Positions 28,977 through 39,230 are shown, counted from the first letter of the stretch. The stretch is DNA of 64,000 nucleotides from Mesorhizobium escarrei (GCF_935825525.1 NZ_CAKXZT010000124.1:62001-126000); one strand, 5' to 3'. Notes: a model not told the origin generated them from the letters alone. Numbers and translations: made by a program.

Positions 28977-29044
28977 AGTTGTTGGCAGACGTGACGTCCA
29001 AGGGTTAAATCCGCCCACCGGCAGGAGCGCTGGAGGAGGACGTC

Positions 29045-30538
29045 ATGACCTTAGCTCAGGCACCGGTGGCGCTGCGCCAGCCGATCGACGGACGCCACCG
29101 CAAGATGTTCGTCGATGGCGCCTGGGTCGACGCCCGCTCGGGCCGCACCATGGAGACCCGCAATCCGGCCACCGGCGCGGTTATAGCCACGGTGCCGCGC
29201 GGCGACCGCCAGGACGTCGAGCTGGCGGTGGCCGCGGCGCGCAGAGCCTTCGACGGGCCGTGGAGCCGGTATAAGCCCTATGAGCGGCAGGTGCTGCTGC
29301 TCAGGATCGCCGATCTCTTCGAAAAGCACTGGGAGGAGATCAGCCGCTCGGACACGACCGACATGGGCATGCCGATCGTGCGCACCCTGGCCAACCGCAA
29401 CCGCGTCATCGGTATGCTGCGCTATTACGCCGGCATGGCGACCTCCCTGCATGGCGAGACCGTCGAGAACTCGCTGCCGGGCGAAATCGTCTCCTTCACC
29501 CGCAAGGAGCCGGTCGGCGTCGTCGGCGCCATCATCCCGTGGAACGCACCGACGGCCGCTTCGATCTGGAAGATCGGACCGGCGCTTGCTACCGGCTGCA
29601 CGGTGGTGCTGAAACCGTCGGAAGAGGCGCCGTTGACGCCACTTCTGATCGCCGACATCATGAACGAGGCCGGCGTTCCGCCAGGCGTCGTCAATATCGT
29701 CACCGGCACCGGCCCCGAGGCAGGCGCGGCACTTGCCGAGCATATGGGCGTCGACAAGATCGTCTTCACCGGCTCGACGGCAACGGGTCAGTCGATCGTC
29801 CGGGCGTCGGCCGGCAACCTCAAGCGCGTCTCGCTGGAGCTTGGCGGCAAGTCGCCGGTCATCGTCTGCGCCGACGCCGATCTCGACAGGGTGGTGCCGG
29901 TGGCGGCGATGTCGGTGTTCGCCAATTCCGGCCAGATCTGCATCGCCGGCTCGCGCCTGTTCGTCGAACGCTCCATCCACGACGAGTTCGTCGCGCGGCT
30001 GGCGGCCTATGCCGAGGGTCTCAGGATCGGCGACGGCATCGATCCGGCGACCGAGATCGGCCCGCTCGTCTCCGAAAAGCAGCTGCAACGGGTCGCCTCG
30101 TATCTCCAGGCCGGCACGGCGGAGGGCGCGACCCTCGTCACCGGCGGTCAACGCCTAATGGAGGGTGCGCTGGCCGCCGGCAATTTCGTCGCGCCGACGG
30201 TTTTTGCCAGTGTCTCTGATGACATGAGGATCGCGCGCGAGGAGATCTTCGGGCCGGTGATTTCGGCGCTGCCGTTCGATACGCTCGACGAGGCGGTCGA
30301 GCGCGCCAACAACACGCCCTACGGTCTTGCCGCCGGGGTCTTCACCCGAAATGTCGCCACCGCCCATCAGCTGTCGCGAAAAATCCGTGCCGGCTCAGTC
30401 TGGGTGAACACCTATCACGCCATCGATCCGGCCGTGCCCTTCGGCGGCTACAAGATGAGCGGCTACGGCCGCGAGGGCGGTGCCGAGCACCTCGACGAGT
30501 ATCTCAACACCAAGGGCGTGTTCATCAAGATCGACTGA
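29045..30538 (+). CDS. NAD(P)-dependent aldehyde dehydrogenase
   Basis: A 497-residue ALDH-superfamily enzyme. The general-base Glu is in LELGGKSP, the nucleophilic Cys in NSGQICIAGSRLF, and PWNAPTAASIWKIGPALATG forms the cofactor region. GGAGGAGG precedes the start. It converges on the APC permease gene at the edge of the methylated-amine island. Close relatives act on betaine aldehyde, gamma-aminobutyraldehyde or other amino-aldehydes, so a link to amine catabolism is plausible but not shown. Confidence 0.88.
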   Translation: MTLAQAPVALRQPIDGRHRKMFVDGAWVDARSGRTMETRNPATGAVIATVPRGDRQDVELAVAAARRAFDGPWSRYKPYERQVLLLRIADLFEKHWEEISRSDTTDMGMPIVRTLANRNRVIGMLRYYAGMATSLHGETVENSLPGEIVSFTRKEPVGVVGAIIPWNAPTAASIWKIGPALATGCTVVLKPSEEAPLTPLLIADIMNEAGVPPGVVNIVTGTGPEAGAALAEHMGVDKIVFTGSTATGQSIVRASAGNLKRVSLELGGKSPVIVCADADLDRVVPVAAMSVFANSGQICIAGSRLFVERSIHDEFVARLAAYAEGLRIGDGIDPATEIGPLVSEKQLQRVASYLQAGTAEGATLVTGGQRLMEGALAAGNFVAPTVFASVSDDMRIAREEIFGPVISALPFDTLDEAVERANNTPYGLAAGVFTRNVATAHQLSRKIRAGSVWVNTYHAIDPAVPFGGYKMSGYGREGGAEHLDEYLNTKGVFIKID

Positions 30539-30564
30539 GTCCTCACGCAGGATATGGCATGAAA

Positions 30565-30590
30565 CGAAAAAACCCGCCTCGGCGGCGGGT
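30565..30590 (-). terminator. Rho-independent terminator for the APC permease transcript
   Basis: ACCCGCC and GGCGGGT form a 7-bp stem with a 5-nt loop. On the minus strand the stem is followed by six T residues, so it terminates transcription coming from 32412 and not the plus-strand aldehyde dehydrogenase. Confidence 0.75.
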
Positions 30591-30702
30591 CATCGGTGCC
30601 AATCGGCACTACAGCTAAGTCCCTAGCATAACTGCCGGCACAAAGCAAGAACAAACGTGCAAGGGATCGACGCATCGCGCGCTCGATCCCTTGAGGCGGA
30701 GG

Positions 30703-32412
30703 TCAGATGACGAACAGCCAGTTGGCGAGCAGCATCACCGCGACGCCGGCGATCAGCGTCAGGTAGGGTAGGATGCCCGCCTTTCTGACGGCGAGATCGG
30801 ATGAGGTCATGCCGAGATCCGCCAGCATGTGGTCGGGGAATTTGCCCTTGTCCTGAATGTAATGCCGGAAGCAGAACACCGGGATGATCAGGGCAGCCGT
30901 GATCAGCCCTGCCCACAGCGCCATCGGGTTCCAGATCTTTGCACCGGCGCCCATGAAGATCATGTTGACATAGGCAAGGATGGCGCCGAGGCCGAGCAGC
31001 CAGCTCGGTGCTTTCCACGGCCGCGCGATATGGCCGTTGTCGATACGGTGGATCCAGCCGGCATTGAGGTTGAGGAAGTTGAAGATGATGTAGCCGCAAT
31101 TCGACACGGCGAGGATGAAGAAGAAGCTGGTTGCATCTGCCGAAGCGATGGCCAGCACGGCTAGGTTGAAGATCAGGTCGGTCCACATGGCGCGGGTCGG
31201 GGCGCCATGCTCGTTGACGTGGCTGAGATAGCGCGGCAGCCAGCCGTCGACGGAGCCTTGGTAAAGCGTGCGCGAGGAACCCGCCATCGCCGTCATGATG
31301 CAGAGCACCAGGGCCAGGATCATCAGCATCACCAGAAGGCTATGGATCAGCTGTCCGCCGCCGACCATCCCGGCCAGCGCATCGGCAACGCCGGAGCCGT
31401 CGACGATCGGGGTCGCCAGCATGCCGTTCAAGCCGAGCACGCCCTGGAAGGTGAACGGCACCAGAATGAACAGCAGCATGCACAGCAGGCCGGAATAGAA
31501 GATCGCCTTGAAGGTGTCGGTGCCGGGGTTCTTGAACTCGGACGTGTAGCAGACGGCGGTCTCGAAGCCGTAGGTCGACCAGGCGGCGATGAACATGCCG
31601 CCGAGAACGAGCGTCCAGCCGGCAATGTTCCACGCCCCGGGCTCGGGCGCATAGGCGGCCGCCAGCGGCACCAGCGGCGAAAAATTCGCCCAGTCGATCT
31701 GGCCGGTGACGATCGGCACGACGCCGACGATCAGCATCGGAATGATGACGAGTAGGCCGATATATTTCTGCACGTTGGCCGTGCCCAGGATGCCGCGATG
31801 CTGGATGGAGAAGATGATCAGCATCAGCACGGCGCCGATGAAGAAGGTGGCGTTGAAGGTGAAGGAGACCGGACCCAGCGTGTGACCGTAGAGCGTCCAG
31901 TTGCGGATCGCCGGTGTGGCGGCGGCGCTCACCGCCGCGGTGGCGTCGGCGGCACTCGCCCCAGCATTAGCCGCGATATAGGCGGCAACTTCCGGCGAGG
32001 TGTCGGTAAACAGCGGCACCGGCGCCAGCGCGTTGAGGATGTAGGCGGCGGCGATCGAGCAGCCGAGCGACAGCACCGGCGACCAGGCGAACCAGTTGCA
32101 CCACACCGACAGCGGCGCGATGAACTTGGAATAACGGAGCCAGGCGGTGGCGCCATAAATCGAGGCGCCGCCGGACTTGTTAGGAAACAGGCCGGCGATC
32201 TCCGCATAGGTGAAGGATTGCAGGAACCCCATGATCATGGACACCGTCCAGATCAGGAAGGCCAGCTTCCCGGTCGTGCCGGCGATGCCGCCGATCGAAA
32301 ACAGGACAAGGGCGGGAACGCCGCTTGCCACCCAGAAGGCGCCGCGCCAATCGATGTTGCGGTGCAGCTGCCCTTCGGCAGGCGACACCAGGGCAGAGAC
32401 TATCGTGCTCAT
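30703..32412 (-). CDS. APC-superfamily amino acid/amine permease
   Basis: A 569-residue transporter with about 12-14 hydrophobic segments. The N-terminal region carries GGIAGTTGKLAFLIW and FTYAEIAGLFPNKSGGASIY, typical of the amino acid-polyamine-organocation superfamily. An unusually long Ala-rich loop lies between segments 3 and 4 (about residues 140-175). It follows tdm on the same strand, 239 bp away, and ends at a terminator. Its position suggests uptake of a methylated amine or a related compound (inference). Confidence 0.82.
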   Translation of the reverse strand: MSTIVSALVSPAEGQLHRNIDWRGAFWVASGVPALVLFSIGGIAGTTGKLAFLIWTVSMIMGFLQSFTYAEIAGLFPNKSGGASIYGATAWLRYSKFIAPLSVWCNWFAWSPVLSLGCSIAAAYILNALAPVPLFTDTSPEVAAYIAANAGASAADATAAVSAAATPAIRNWTLYGHTLGPVSFTFNATFFIGAVLMLIIFSIQHRGILGTANVQKYIGLLVIIPMLIVGVVPIVTGQIDWANFSPLVPLAAAYAPEPGAWNIAGWTLVLGGMFIAAWSTYGFETAVCYTSEFKNPGTDTFKAIFYSGLLCMLLFILVPFTFQGVLGLNGMLATPIVDGSGVADALAGMVGGGQLIHSLLVMLMILALVLCIMTAMAGSSRTLYQGSVDGWLPRYLSHVNEHGAPTRAMWTDLIFNLAVLAIASADATSFFFILAVSNCGYIIFNFLNLNAGWIHRIDNGHIARPWKAPSWLLGLGAILAYVNMIFMGAGAKIWNPMALWAGLITAALIIPVFCFRHYIQDKGKFPDHMLADLGMTSSDLAVRKAGILPYLTLIAGVAVMLLANWLFVI

Positions 32413-32651
32413 ATGCGTGCATTCCCCACTTTTTCATGTTCCCCATCGGCGACGGCCGACACCTCGCGATGCGCCACCGGCGCACGCGTTGAACGACCTC
32501 TGGCGTTTTCCGCTCAGTAGTATTTTTTTCTTGGCAGTGAAGATTGATCCGTCCCGCTTTCACGTCAAGCGTTTTGTGAAGCTGTGCACATCCCAGGTGT
32601 GGAACAAGCTCTTACCTTCTCCCACAGGGTGAGAAGGCAAGGGTACTGCCG

Positions 32652-35021
32652 TCAGGAGCGCGGCCTGATCTTTTGCGGGTCGTAATGGGCAAAGGCGACG
32701 ACGCGCGCCGGCAGCCGCTTGCTGTGGCCGTCAAGCTTGCCGATCTCGACCTCGGTGCCGATCGCGGAATGGGTGACGTCGAGTCTGGCCAGCGCGATGG
32801 TCTTGTTCAGCACCGGCGAGCGCATGCTCGAAGTGATTTCGCCGATTTGGGCGCGGCCGACATGGATGCAATCGCCATGGCCGACCGCGACATTGGCGTC
32901 GATGTCGAGGCCGACCAGCTTTCTCTGCGGGTTTTCCTTTCGCCGGATCAGCGCCTCGCGCCCGATGAAATCGTCGGTCTTGGTCTTCAGCGGCACGGTG
33001 AAGCCGATGCCAGCCTCGAACGGATCGGTCTGGTCGGAAAATTCATAGCCGGCAAAGATCAGCCCTGCCTCGATGCGCACCATGTCGAGCGCCTGCAGTC
33101 CCATCGGCTTCAAGCCATGCGGCTGGCCGGCCTCCCAGATGGCGTCGAACACCTTTTCGGCGTCGCGCGGATGGCACCAGATCTCGTAGCCGAGTTCGCC
33201 GGTGTAGCCGGTGCGCGAAACGACGACGGGAATGCCGTTGCCGCCGCCGATGCGGGCGACGGCGAAACGGAACCATTCGAGTTCCTCGATCGACGGCTGC
33301 AGCGGCGACGTCCAGATGATTTCTTTCAGGATGTCGCGGCTTTTCGGTCCTTGCACGGCGACATTGTGCATCTGGTCGGTCGACGAGCGCACCAGCACGT
33401 TGAGGCCGAGGCTCGTCGCGGTGTCGCGTAGCCGTTCTCCGGAAAGATCGTCGCCGCCGACCCAGCGGAAATTGTCCTTGCCGAGCCTGAGCAGCGTGCC
33501 GTCGTCGATCATTCCGCCATGCTCGTAGCAGATGGTCGAATAGACAACCTGGCCGACGCCGAGTTTCTTGATGTCGCGGGTCAGCGTGTATTGCAGCAGC
33601 GCTTCGGAATCCGGGCCGGTGACCTCGAACTTGCGCAGCGGCGACAGGTCCATGATCACGGCGGCCTGCCGGCAGGCCCAGTATTCGTCGATCGGATCCG
33701 CTTTGGCGAAGGAATTGGCCAGCCAATACCCCCTGTACTCGACGAAGTTGCGGGTGTGCTTGGCAAAGCTCGAATGAAATGATGTCTCGCGGGTCATTTT
33801 CGGTTCCGAATCGGGCGTCATGCGTCTGGCGATCGCTCGCGAGAATTTGTGCTGACCGGAATAGGTCCGCACATGGATGTCGGTCAGGTTCCAGCCATTG
33901 GCCGGCGTTGTGTCGTCGGGACAGGCCGACGAGACGCAGACGATGTCGGTAAGCGCCCGCAGCAGCACATAGTCGCCAGGCCGCGACCATGGCTCGTCGG
34001 AAACCATGACGCCATGCGCATCGATCGCCGTGTTGAAGAAGAAATTGATCGCCATCCAGCCGGCGCGGGGGTTCACTCCCTTGTCGGCAAGCGCGCGGTT
34101 GAAATTCTCCGAGCAGTTGGGGTGACCGGGATAGCCGATGTCGTCGTAGTATTTGGCGGCGCAGGCGAGCGCGAACGCATCGTGCCGGCCGCATGTGTCC
34201 TGCACCACCTCGACCAGCGGCTCCATGTCCTGGTCGTAATATTTCGAGTGCAGGCCGGGCACCGGATAGTTAGAGCCCATCAGCGTGCGGGTCGTCGTCA
34301 CGTCGAGCGGGTGGTCGCGTCCCTTGTCGAGCTTGCGCGCCGAAAAACACTGGAAGTCGGTGCATTGGCGCCCGTCGACATCGATGATCTGTAGATAGTC
34401 GCCGGCTTTGACGAAGTAGGATTCCGCGGTCGCCGAATGGACACGCAGGTCGAGCACCGGGTCGGCCAGCGGGTCGCCAAGCCTGGACTTCGCCGCCGGA
34501 CGGATCGTCGCGCGCCGGACGATGACGCTGAGCGGCGTAGCCGTGTCGTGGCCATTGACGAGCATCGGCCCTCCCGGTGCGGCAATGAGCATCGAGCCGT
34601 TGCGGACGACAGCAAAACTTTCTTCGGTGCCGGCCGGAGTGGCGCCACCGAAGATGCGAACCGCCTTTGGCTGATCGAGCTGCACCTGGCGTCGCTCGAG
34701 CCCCCGGCGCAGCGCCGTCAGGCTGTCGTCGCCATCGGTCAACAGCGCCTTGATGCCGGCGGCGTTGCTGTTCGATTTCTCGCCGAAAATGCCTGCATCA
34801 GGCACGCCGCTCTTGTCCCATGCCAGCAGCTCGCAGGCCTGGCCGCCCTCGACGTTGCGCACGCTGATCGTGTCGCCGGCCTCGATGTCGATAAGCACCG
34901 CGCCGTTGCCGTGAATAAAATAGCGCTCCATGCCAGCCGGCAGCGCGATCTCGCCGGGCCGCAGGATCAGGCTCGGCCGGGGCGGTCCGGCGACGACGGC
35001 GGGGTAGGGCGACTGGTTCAT
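32652..35021 (-). CDS. tdm: Trimethylamine N-oxide demethylase
   Basis: A 789-residue protein. The N-terminal half (about 1-410) is of DUF1989 type with conserved His, Cys and Asp residues (for example VDGRQCTDFQCFSA, VQDTCGRHDAF and HPNCSENFNRAL) that bind Zn and Fe in Tdm. The C-terminal half is a GcvT-like tetrahydrofolate-binding domain (SRTGYTGELGYEIW). This arrangement is specific to Tdm, which cleaves TMAO to dimethylamine and formaldehyde. Its companions tmm, dmm and mgs/mgd genes are all in the window. The ATG at 35021 was preferred to a TTG eight codons upstream. TCTCAA/TTGAGA arms (35021-35040) overlap the start. Confidence 0.9.
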   Translation of the reverse strand: MNQSPYPAVVAGPPRPSLILRPGEIALPAGMERYFIHGNGAVLIDIEAGDTISVRNVEGGQACELLAWDKSGVPDAGIFGEKSNSNAAGIKALLTDGDDSLTALRRGLERRQVQLDQPKAVRIFGGATPAGTEESFAVVRNGSMLIAAPGGPMLVNGHDTATPLSVIVRRATIRPAAKSRLGDPLADPVLDLRVHSATAESYFVKAGDYLQIIDVDGRQCTDFQCFSARKLDKGRDHPLDVTTTRTLMGSNYPVPGLHSKYYDQDMEPLVEVVQDTCGRHDAFALACAAKYYDDIGYPGHPNCSENFNRALADKGVNPRAGWMAINFFFNTAIDAHGVMVSDEPWSRPGDYVLLRALTDIVCVSSACPDDTTPANGWNLTDIHVRTYSGQHKFSRAIARRMTPDSEPKMTRETSFHSSFAKHTRNFVEYRGYWLANSFAKADPIDEYWACRQAAVIMDLSPLRKFEVTGPDSEALLQYTLTRDIKKLGVGQVVYSTICYEHGGMIDDGTLLRLGKDNFRWVGGDDLSGERLRDTATSLGLNVLVRSSTDQMHNVAVQGPKSRDILKEIIWTSPLQPSIEELEWFRFAVARIGGGNGIPVVVSRTGYTGELGYEIWCHPRDAEKVFDAIWEAGQPHGLKPMGLQALDMVRIEAGLIFAGYEFSDQTDPFEAGIGFTVPLKTKTDDFIGREALIRRKENPQRKLVGLDIDANVAVGHGDCIHVGRAQIGEITSSMRSPVLNKTIALARLDVTHSAIGTEVEIGKLDGHSKRLPARVVAFAHYDPQKIRPRS

Positions 35022-35333
35022 CTCAACCCTAGATTTGAGAAACAAGTTTGCCTGTGCGTAAAATTATTTTAGCGGGAAGAATAGCAGTGCTTGCAGTTTT
35101 GGCAAGCCGGAGCGACTAGGCGCGGCTTGCCCTTCTCCCCTTCTTGTGGGAGAAGGTGGCCGAGCGCAGCTCGGTCGGATGAGGGGTGCTGGACGGATCG
35201 CAACGGCCAGGACGTAAGCGCCTAGAATCATTTGACTCTTTGACGCCGAGTTTCTTCCAGCACCCCTCAACCGTCTTAGCGCTGCGCGCCAATCCACCTT
35301 CTCCCACAAGGGGAGAAGGAGAGGGCGCGAAGA
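35022..35333. repeat. Inverted pair of mesorhizobial palindromic repeats
   Basis: CCTTCTCCCC...GAGAAGGTGG (35131-35159) has its inverted counterpart at 35294-35319. GAGGGGTGCTGG (35181-35192) is likewise mirrored at 35268. These are two copies of a short intergenic repeat in opposite orientation, able to form a long stem between mgdD and tdm. No gene is seen in this spacer. Confidence 0.65.
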
Positions 35334-35963
35334 CTACCCCAATTCCTCCGAGAGCCTGATGTCGACGCCATACTCGGCCGCCGCGTCGAGCATCGTGTGC
35401 CACAGGCTTTCGGCGAAGGTTGCAAACACCAGAAGATTGAACACCGCCTGTCCATCCCCACGGTCATTGCCGCGCCAGAGATTGACGCTGGTATGGTCGA
35501 TCGATGTCGCGGCAGCGGCGTCGATCGGAAACGCCATCGGGTGCAGGTCGATCGACGACAATTTCGCCAGCATGGCGCGCGCCTTCGTTCCCGAGACGCT
35601 GATCAGGGCGCGCGCATGCGACTGGTCCGACAGCGAGGCGGACTGCGAGAACGCTTGGCTCAAAATGTCCATCGTCTGCTTGCCGCCCTTGGACAGGACG
35701 AGGAACTGGTCCGGTCCCGACCAGATGAGCGTCGCGTCCGAAGCGCTGACCGCCTTCGGCAGATCCGGAGCCGCCATGCCGAAACGGGCCTTGGTGGCGT
35801 TTGCCAGTTCCGCCGCTTTGCCGCGCCGTGCCATCACCTGGATCAGGTCGAAATTGCGAATCTCGGTGAGCGAAATGCCCGGTTCTATGTCGCGCGCGCC
35901 ATGGGCGCCCACGACAAGTGCGTGCTCCAGCGGACTGCGAGAAAGCCACGAAAACTCAGCCAC
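35334..35963 (-). CDS. mgdD: N-methylglutamate dehydrogenase subunit D (sarcosine-oxidase gamma-like)
   Basis: A 209-residue gamma-type subunit of the heterotetrameric sarcosine oxidase family, with GcvT-like fold remnants. A GTG start at 35963 was chosen because GGAGGG lies about eight bases upstream, and it overlaps the mgdC stop; an ATG at 35978 has no site. It closes the mgdABCD operon. Identification as N-methylglutamate dehydrogenase rather than sarcosine oxidase rests on linkage with gmaS and mgsABC. Confidence 0.8.
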   Translation of the reverse strand: MAEFSWLSRSPLEHALVVGAHGARDIEPGISLTEIRNFDLIQVMARRGKAAELANATKARFGMAAPDLPKAVSASDATLIWSGPDQFLVLSKGGKQTMDILSQAFSQSASLSDQSHARALISVSGTKARAMLAKLSSIDLHPMAFPIDAAAATSIDHTSVNLWRGNDRGDGQAVFNLLVFATFAESLWHTMLDAAAEYGVDIRLSEELG

Positions 35964-38940
35964 GCTGGCGCCCTCCATCCGGATCGTAGAAGACGGGATT
36001 GCACAGCTCGACGTCATAGTCTTCACCACGCAACGGATCGTGCGCATGGACGATCTCGCCGATCCGCTCGCGGCCGCGCTCGACAAGCGCCAGCCCGATC
36101 CACTGGTCGAGCGTCGGCGAGAAGCAGACCGAGGTGACATAGCCCTGGTCGTTGGCGGTACCCGGTATCTCGCCCTTCGGAATGATATGCGCGCCGGAGC
36201 GCAGGCGGCGCGCTCTGTCCGTCGGCTTGACGCCGACCACGACCTGCCGGTCGGGGGCGACGAGGGCCTCGCGTCCGGCCATCACGCGGCCGACGAAGTC
36301 CTTCTTGGTCGACATCATCTTGCCCAAGCCGAGATCGGCCGCTGTCGTCGTGCCGTTCAGCTCCGGTCCGGCGACATGGCCCTTTTCGATCCGCATGACG
36401 CCGAGCGCCTCGGTGCCGTAGGGGGTCACGCCGAATTGTTTGCCGGCTAGCATCAGGTTGCGCACCAGCGCGTCGCCGTAGCGGGCCGGAACGGAGATCT
36501 CGAACGCCATCTCGCCGGAGAACGAGATGCGGAACAGCCGCGCCCTGATGCCGCCGCGGAGTAGCACCTCCCGCGCCCCCATGAACGGAAAGCCCTCGTT
36601 CGACAAATCCTCGGCCGGATCGACGATTTCCCGGAGCAGGTCCCGGGTCTTCGGCCCAGCGACCGAGAATTGCGCCCACTGGTCGGAGACGGAGGTCAGC
36701 TGCACGTCGAGTTCAGGAAACAGCACCTGCCGGCAGAATTCGAGATGCTGCATCACTGGCCCGGCCTTGGCGGTGGTGGTGGTCAGGAAATAGTGATCCT
36801 CGGCCAGCCGCGACGTGGTGCCGTCGTCATAGACCATGCCGTCCTCGCGCAGCATCAGCCCGTAGCGGGCTTTTCCCACAGCAAGATTGGCGAAGGTGTT
36901 GATGTAGACGCGGTCGAGGAAGGCGCCGGCATCCGGTCCGTGCACGTCGATCTTGCCGAGCGTCGAGACGTCGCAAAAGCCCACGCCGCCGCGCACCGCC
37001 TTGACCTCGCGGTTGACCGATTCCAGCCAGTCCTTCTCGCCGGCGCGCGGATACCATTGCGCGCGCTTCCACAGGCCGGTGTCGACGAACACCGCGCCCT
37101 GTTCGGCCGCCCAGTGATGCGACGGCGTCAGCCTTGTCGCATGGAAGTTCTCGTCGCGATGATGGCCGGCGAGGGCGCCGATGGCGACTGGCACATAGGG
37201 CGGGCGATAGATCGTTGTGCCGGTCTCGGGGATGGATTTGCCTGATACCGCCGCCATGATGGCGAGGCCGGCGACGTTCGAGGTCTTGCCCTGGTCGGTG
37301 GCCATGCCGAGCGTCGTGTAGCGTTTCAGATGCTCGACCGATTCAAAGCCTTCGCGCTGCGCCAGTTCGATGTCCGACGCGGTGACGTCATGCTGGTAGT
37401 CGACAAAGGCTTTCCCTTTGCCGGCGACCTGCCAGAGCGGGGTCAGCGAAAAAGCCTCGTCGTCGGCGACTGGCGGCGTGCCGGTATTGCCGTTGTGTCC
37501 GGCGCTCTGTGCCGCTGCCGCACCGGCGGCGAATCCCTGTCGCAAGCAGGCGCCGAGGCCGAAGGCGCCGCTGGCGGCACCGGCGGCCACCATACCCGGA
37601 GGGGCGCTGTCCGGCACGAATGCCGATATATCGTCCTGCCATTTCGGCCGGCCGCGATGATAGGACGTCAGCCCGACCGCCGGGTTCCAGCCGCCGGAAA
37701 CGGCAAGCCCGTCGGCTTCGACCTCAGCGCGTGCGCCGCCGGCGAGCGCCACCGAGATTTTCCGAACGCCGTCCTTGCCGCCGTCCACCCCGCTGACGGA
37801 ACCGTTCAGCACGGGAAAGCCGGTTTTGCCGGCAAGCGCGCGGTGCGCGGCAGACACGTCCGGGCGCGCATCGACGACCGCCGCGATCTGCAATCCGGCG
37901 CCAAGTGCGGTTTCGACCGTGCGCCAGCCATCCTCATTGTTGGTGAACAGCGCGATCCTCTTCGCCGGGGTCGCCGCATAGCGCGCGACATAGGTCCGCA
38001 CCGCCGAAGCCATCATCACGCCGGGCGTATCGTTGCCGGCAAAGACGATCGGCCGTTCGATGGCGCCGGCGGCGACGACACAGCGCTTTGCCACGACCCT
38101 CCACAGCCGCTGGCGCACCTGATGTTCGGGCGGGGAGGGCAGGTGGTCGTTGACCCGTTCGAACGCGCCATAGGTGCCGCCGTCATAGACGCCGAACAGC
38201 GTCGTGCGGGTCATGATGCGGACGTCGGGCAGCGTGGCGAGTTCGGCTAGGGTGCGGGAAACCCATTCGGCCGCCGGCATCCCGTCGATCATGCCGCCGT
38301 CGGCAAGCAGGCGGCCGCCAAGCGCAAAATCTTCCTCGCACAGGATGACGCGGGCACCAGATCGGCCGGCGGCAAGTGCTGCGGCCAGCCCGGCCGGGCC
38401 GGAGCCGGCGATCAGCACGTCGCAATACGCCCAGGCCTTGTCGTAATGGTCGGGATCGGCGACGCCAGCTGCGCGTCCAAGCCCTGCGGCGCGGCGGATC
38501 GCCGGCTCGTAGATCGCTTCCCAGAATTTCGCCGGCCACATGAAGGTCTTGTAGTAGAAGCCGGCGACGAAGATCGGCGAGAACAGTTGGTTCACCGCCA
38601 TCAGATCGTGGCGCAGCGACGGCCAGCGGTTCTGGCTGGCGGCTTCCAGCCCGTCATAAAGTTCTGTCGTGGTCGCCTTGGTGTTCGGCTCGCGCCGCGC
38701 GCCCGTCCGCAGTTCGACCAGTGCGTTGGGCTCTTCCGAGCCTGATGTCAGGATGCCGCGCGGCCGGTGGTATTTGAACGAGCGGCCGACCAGCTTGACG
38801 CTGTTGGCGATCAGCGCCGAGGCAAGCGTGTCGCCCTGGAAGCCGGCAAAGGTTTTGCCGTCGAAGCGAAAATTCAGCGGCGCCGAGCGGTCGATGAGAC
38901 CGCCGCTCTCCAGCCGGTGCGACTGCGCGTGACTGACCAT
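35956..38940 (-). CDS. mgdC: N-methylglutamate dehydrogenase subunit C (sarcosine-oxidase alpha-like)
   Basis: A 994-residue subunit. The N-terminal part (about 15-110) is the 2Fe-2S-like fold of the alpha chain, but without an evident Cys cluster. A Rossmann dinucleotide site DVLIAGSGPAGLAAALAAG follows at about 175-193, and the last 380 residues are a GcvT-type tetrahydrofolate-binding domain. It takes the C1 unit released from N-methylglutamate onto tetrahydrofolate. The start shares one base with the mgdB stop. Confidence 0.88.
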   Translation of the reverse strand: MVSHAQSHRLESGGLIDRSAPLNFRFDGKTFAGFQGDTLASALIANSVKLVGRSFKYHRPRGILTSGSEEPNALVELRTGARREPNTKATTTELYDGLEAASQNRWPSLRHDLMAVNQLFSPIFVAGFYYKTFMWPAKFWEAIYEPAIRRAAGLGRAAGVADPDHYDKAWAYCDVLIAGSGPAGLAAALAAGRSGARVILCEEDFALGGRLLADGGMIDGMPAAEWVSRTLAELATLPDVRIMTRTTLFGVYDGGTYGAFERVNDHLPSPPEHQVRQRLWRVVAKRCVVAAGAIERPIVFAGNDTPGVMMASAVRTYVARYAATPAKRIALFTNNEDGWRTVETALGAGLQIAAVVDARPDVSAAHRALAGKTGFPVLNGSVSGVDGGKDGVRKISVALAGGARAEVEADGLAVSGGWNPAVGLTSYHRGRPKWQDDISAFVPDSAPPGMVAAGAASGAFGLGACLRQGFAAGAAAAQSAGHNGNTGTPPVADDEAFSLTPLWQVAGKGKAFVDYQHDVTASDIELAQREGFESVEHLKRYTTLGMATDQGKTSNVAGLAIMAAVSGKSIPETGTTIYRPPYVPVAIGALAGHHRDENFHATRLTPSHHWAAEQGAVFVDTGLWKRAQWYPRAGEKDWLESVNREVKAVRGGVGFCDVSTLGKIDVHGPDAGAFLDRVYINTFANLAVGKARYGLMLREDGMVYDDGTTSRLAEDHYFLTTTTAKAGPVMQHLEFCRQVLFPELDVQLTSVSDQWAQFSVAGPKTRDLLREIVDPAEDLSNEGFPFMGAREVLLRGGIRARLFRISFSGEMAFEISVPARYGDALVRNLMLAGKQFGVTPYGTEALGVMRIEKGHVAGPELNGTTTAADLGLGKMMSTKKDFVGRVMAGREALVAPDRQVVVGVKPTDRARRLRSGAHIIPKGEIPGTANDQGYVTSVCFSPTLDQWIGLALVERGRERIGEIVHAHDPLRGEDYDVELCNPVFYDPDGGRQRG

Positions 38941-39215
38941 CAGGCGCCAACCTTAGCGGCACCGACGCCCGCCGCCGGTTCGACCGAGGAAATCTCGTGT
39001 GTCAGCGTGTTGCGGGTGATCTTCAGCCAGGCCCGGCAGCCGCCAGCATGGTACCAGTGTTCGCTGGTCTCGCCGGCGACATTGTCGCGCAGATAGACAT
39101 AGTCGAACACCTCGTCTTCAGAGGCATTGGCTGCCGGACGCACCGGCTTGGCGTCGCCGAGATAGGTGAACTCGCCGAGTTCGCGTTCGCCGCAGAAGGG
39201 ACAGACAATACGCAT
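38940..39215 (-). CDS. mgdB: N-methylglutamate dehydrogenase subunit B (sarcosine-oxidase delta-like)
   Basis: A 91-residue zinc-binding delta-type subunit. The N-terminal CPFCGERE and the later HYHAGGC-like HWYHAGGCRAWL provide the Cys/His zinc ligands known in this family. It lies between mgdA (15 bp upstream) and mgdC (1-base overlap). Too small for independent function; a structural part of the heterotetramer. Confidence 0.88.
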   Translation of the reverse strand: MRIVCPFCGERELGEFTYLGDAKPVRPAANASEDEVFDYVYLRDNVAGETSEHWYHAGGCRAWLKITRNTLTHEISSVEPAAGVGAAKVGA

Positions 39216-39230
39216 GCTTTTGGACCGTTC

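Noticed and set aside
25800..29018. 1072-codon open frame antisense to the RND pump
   Set aside because: The plus-strand frame has all RND motifs and membrane helices; the antisense frame is low-complexity His/Asp/Arg.
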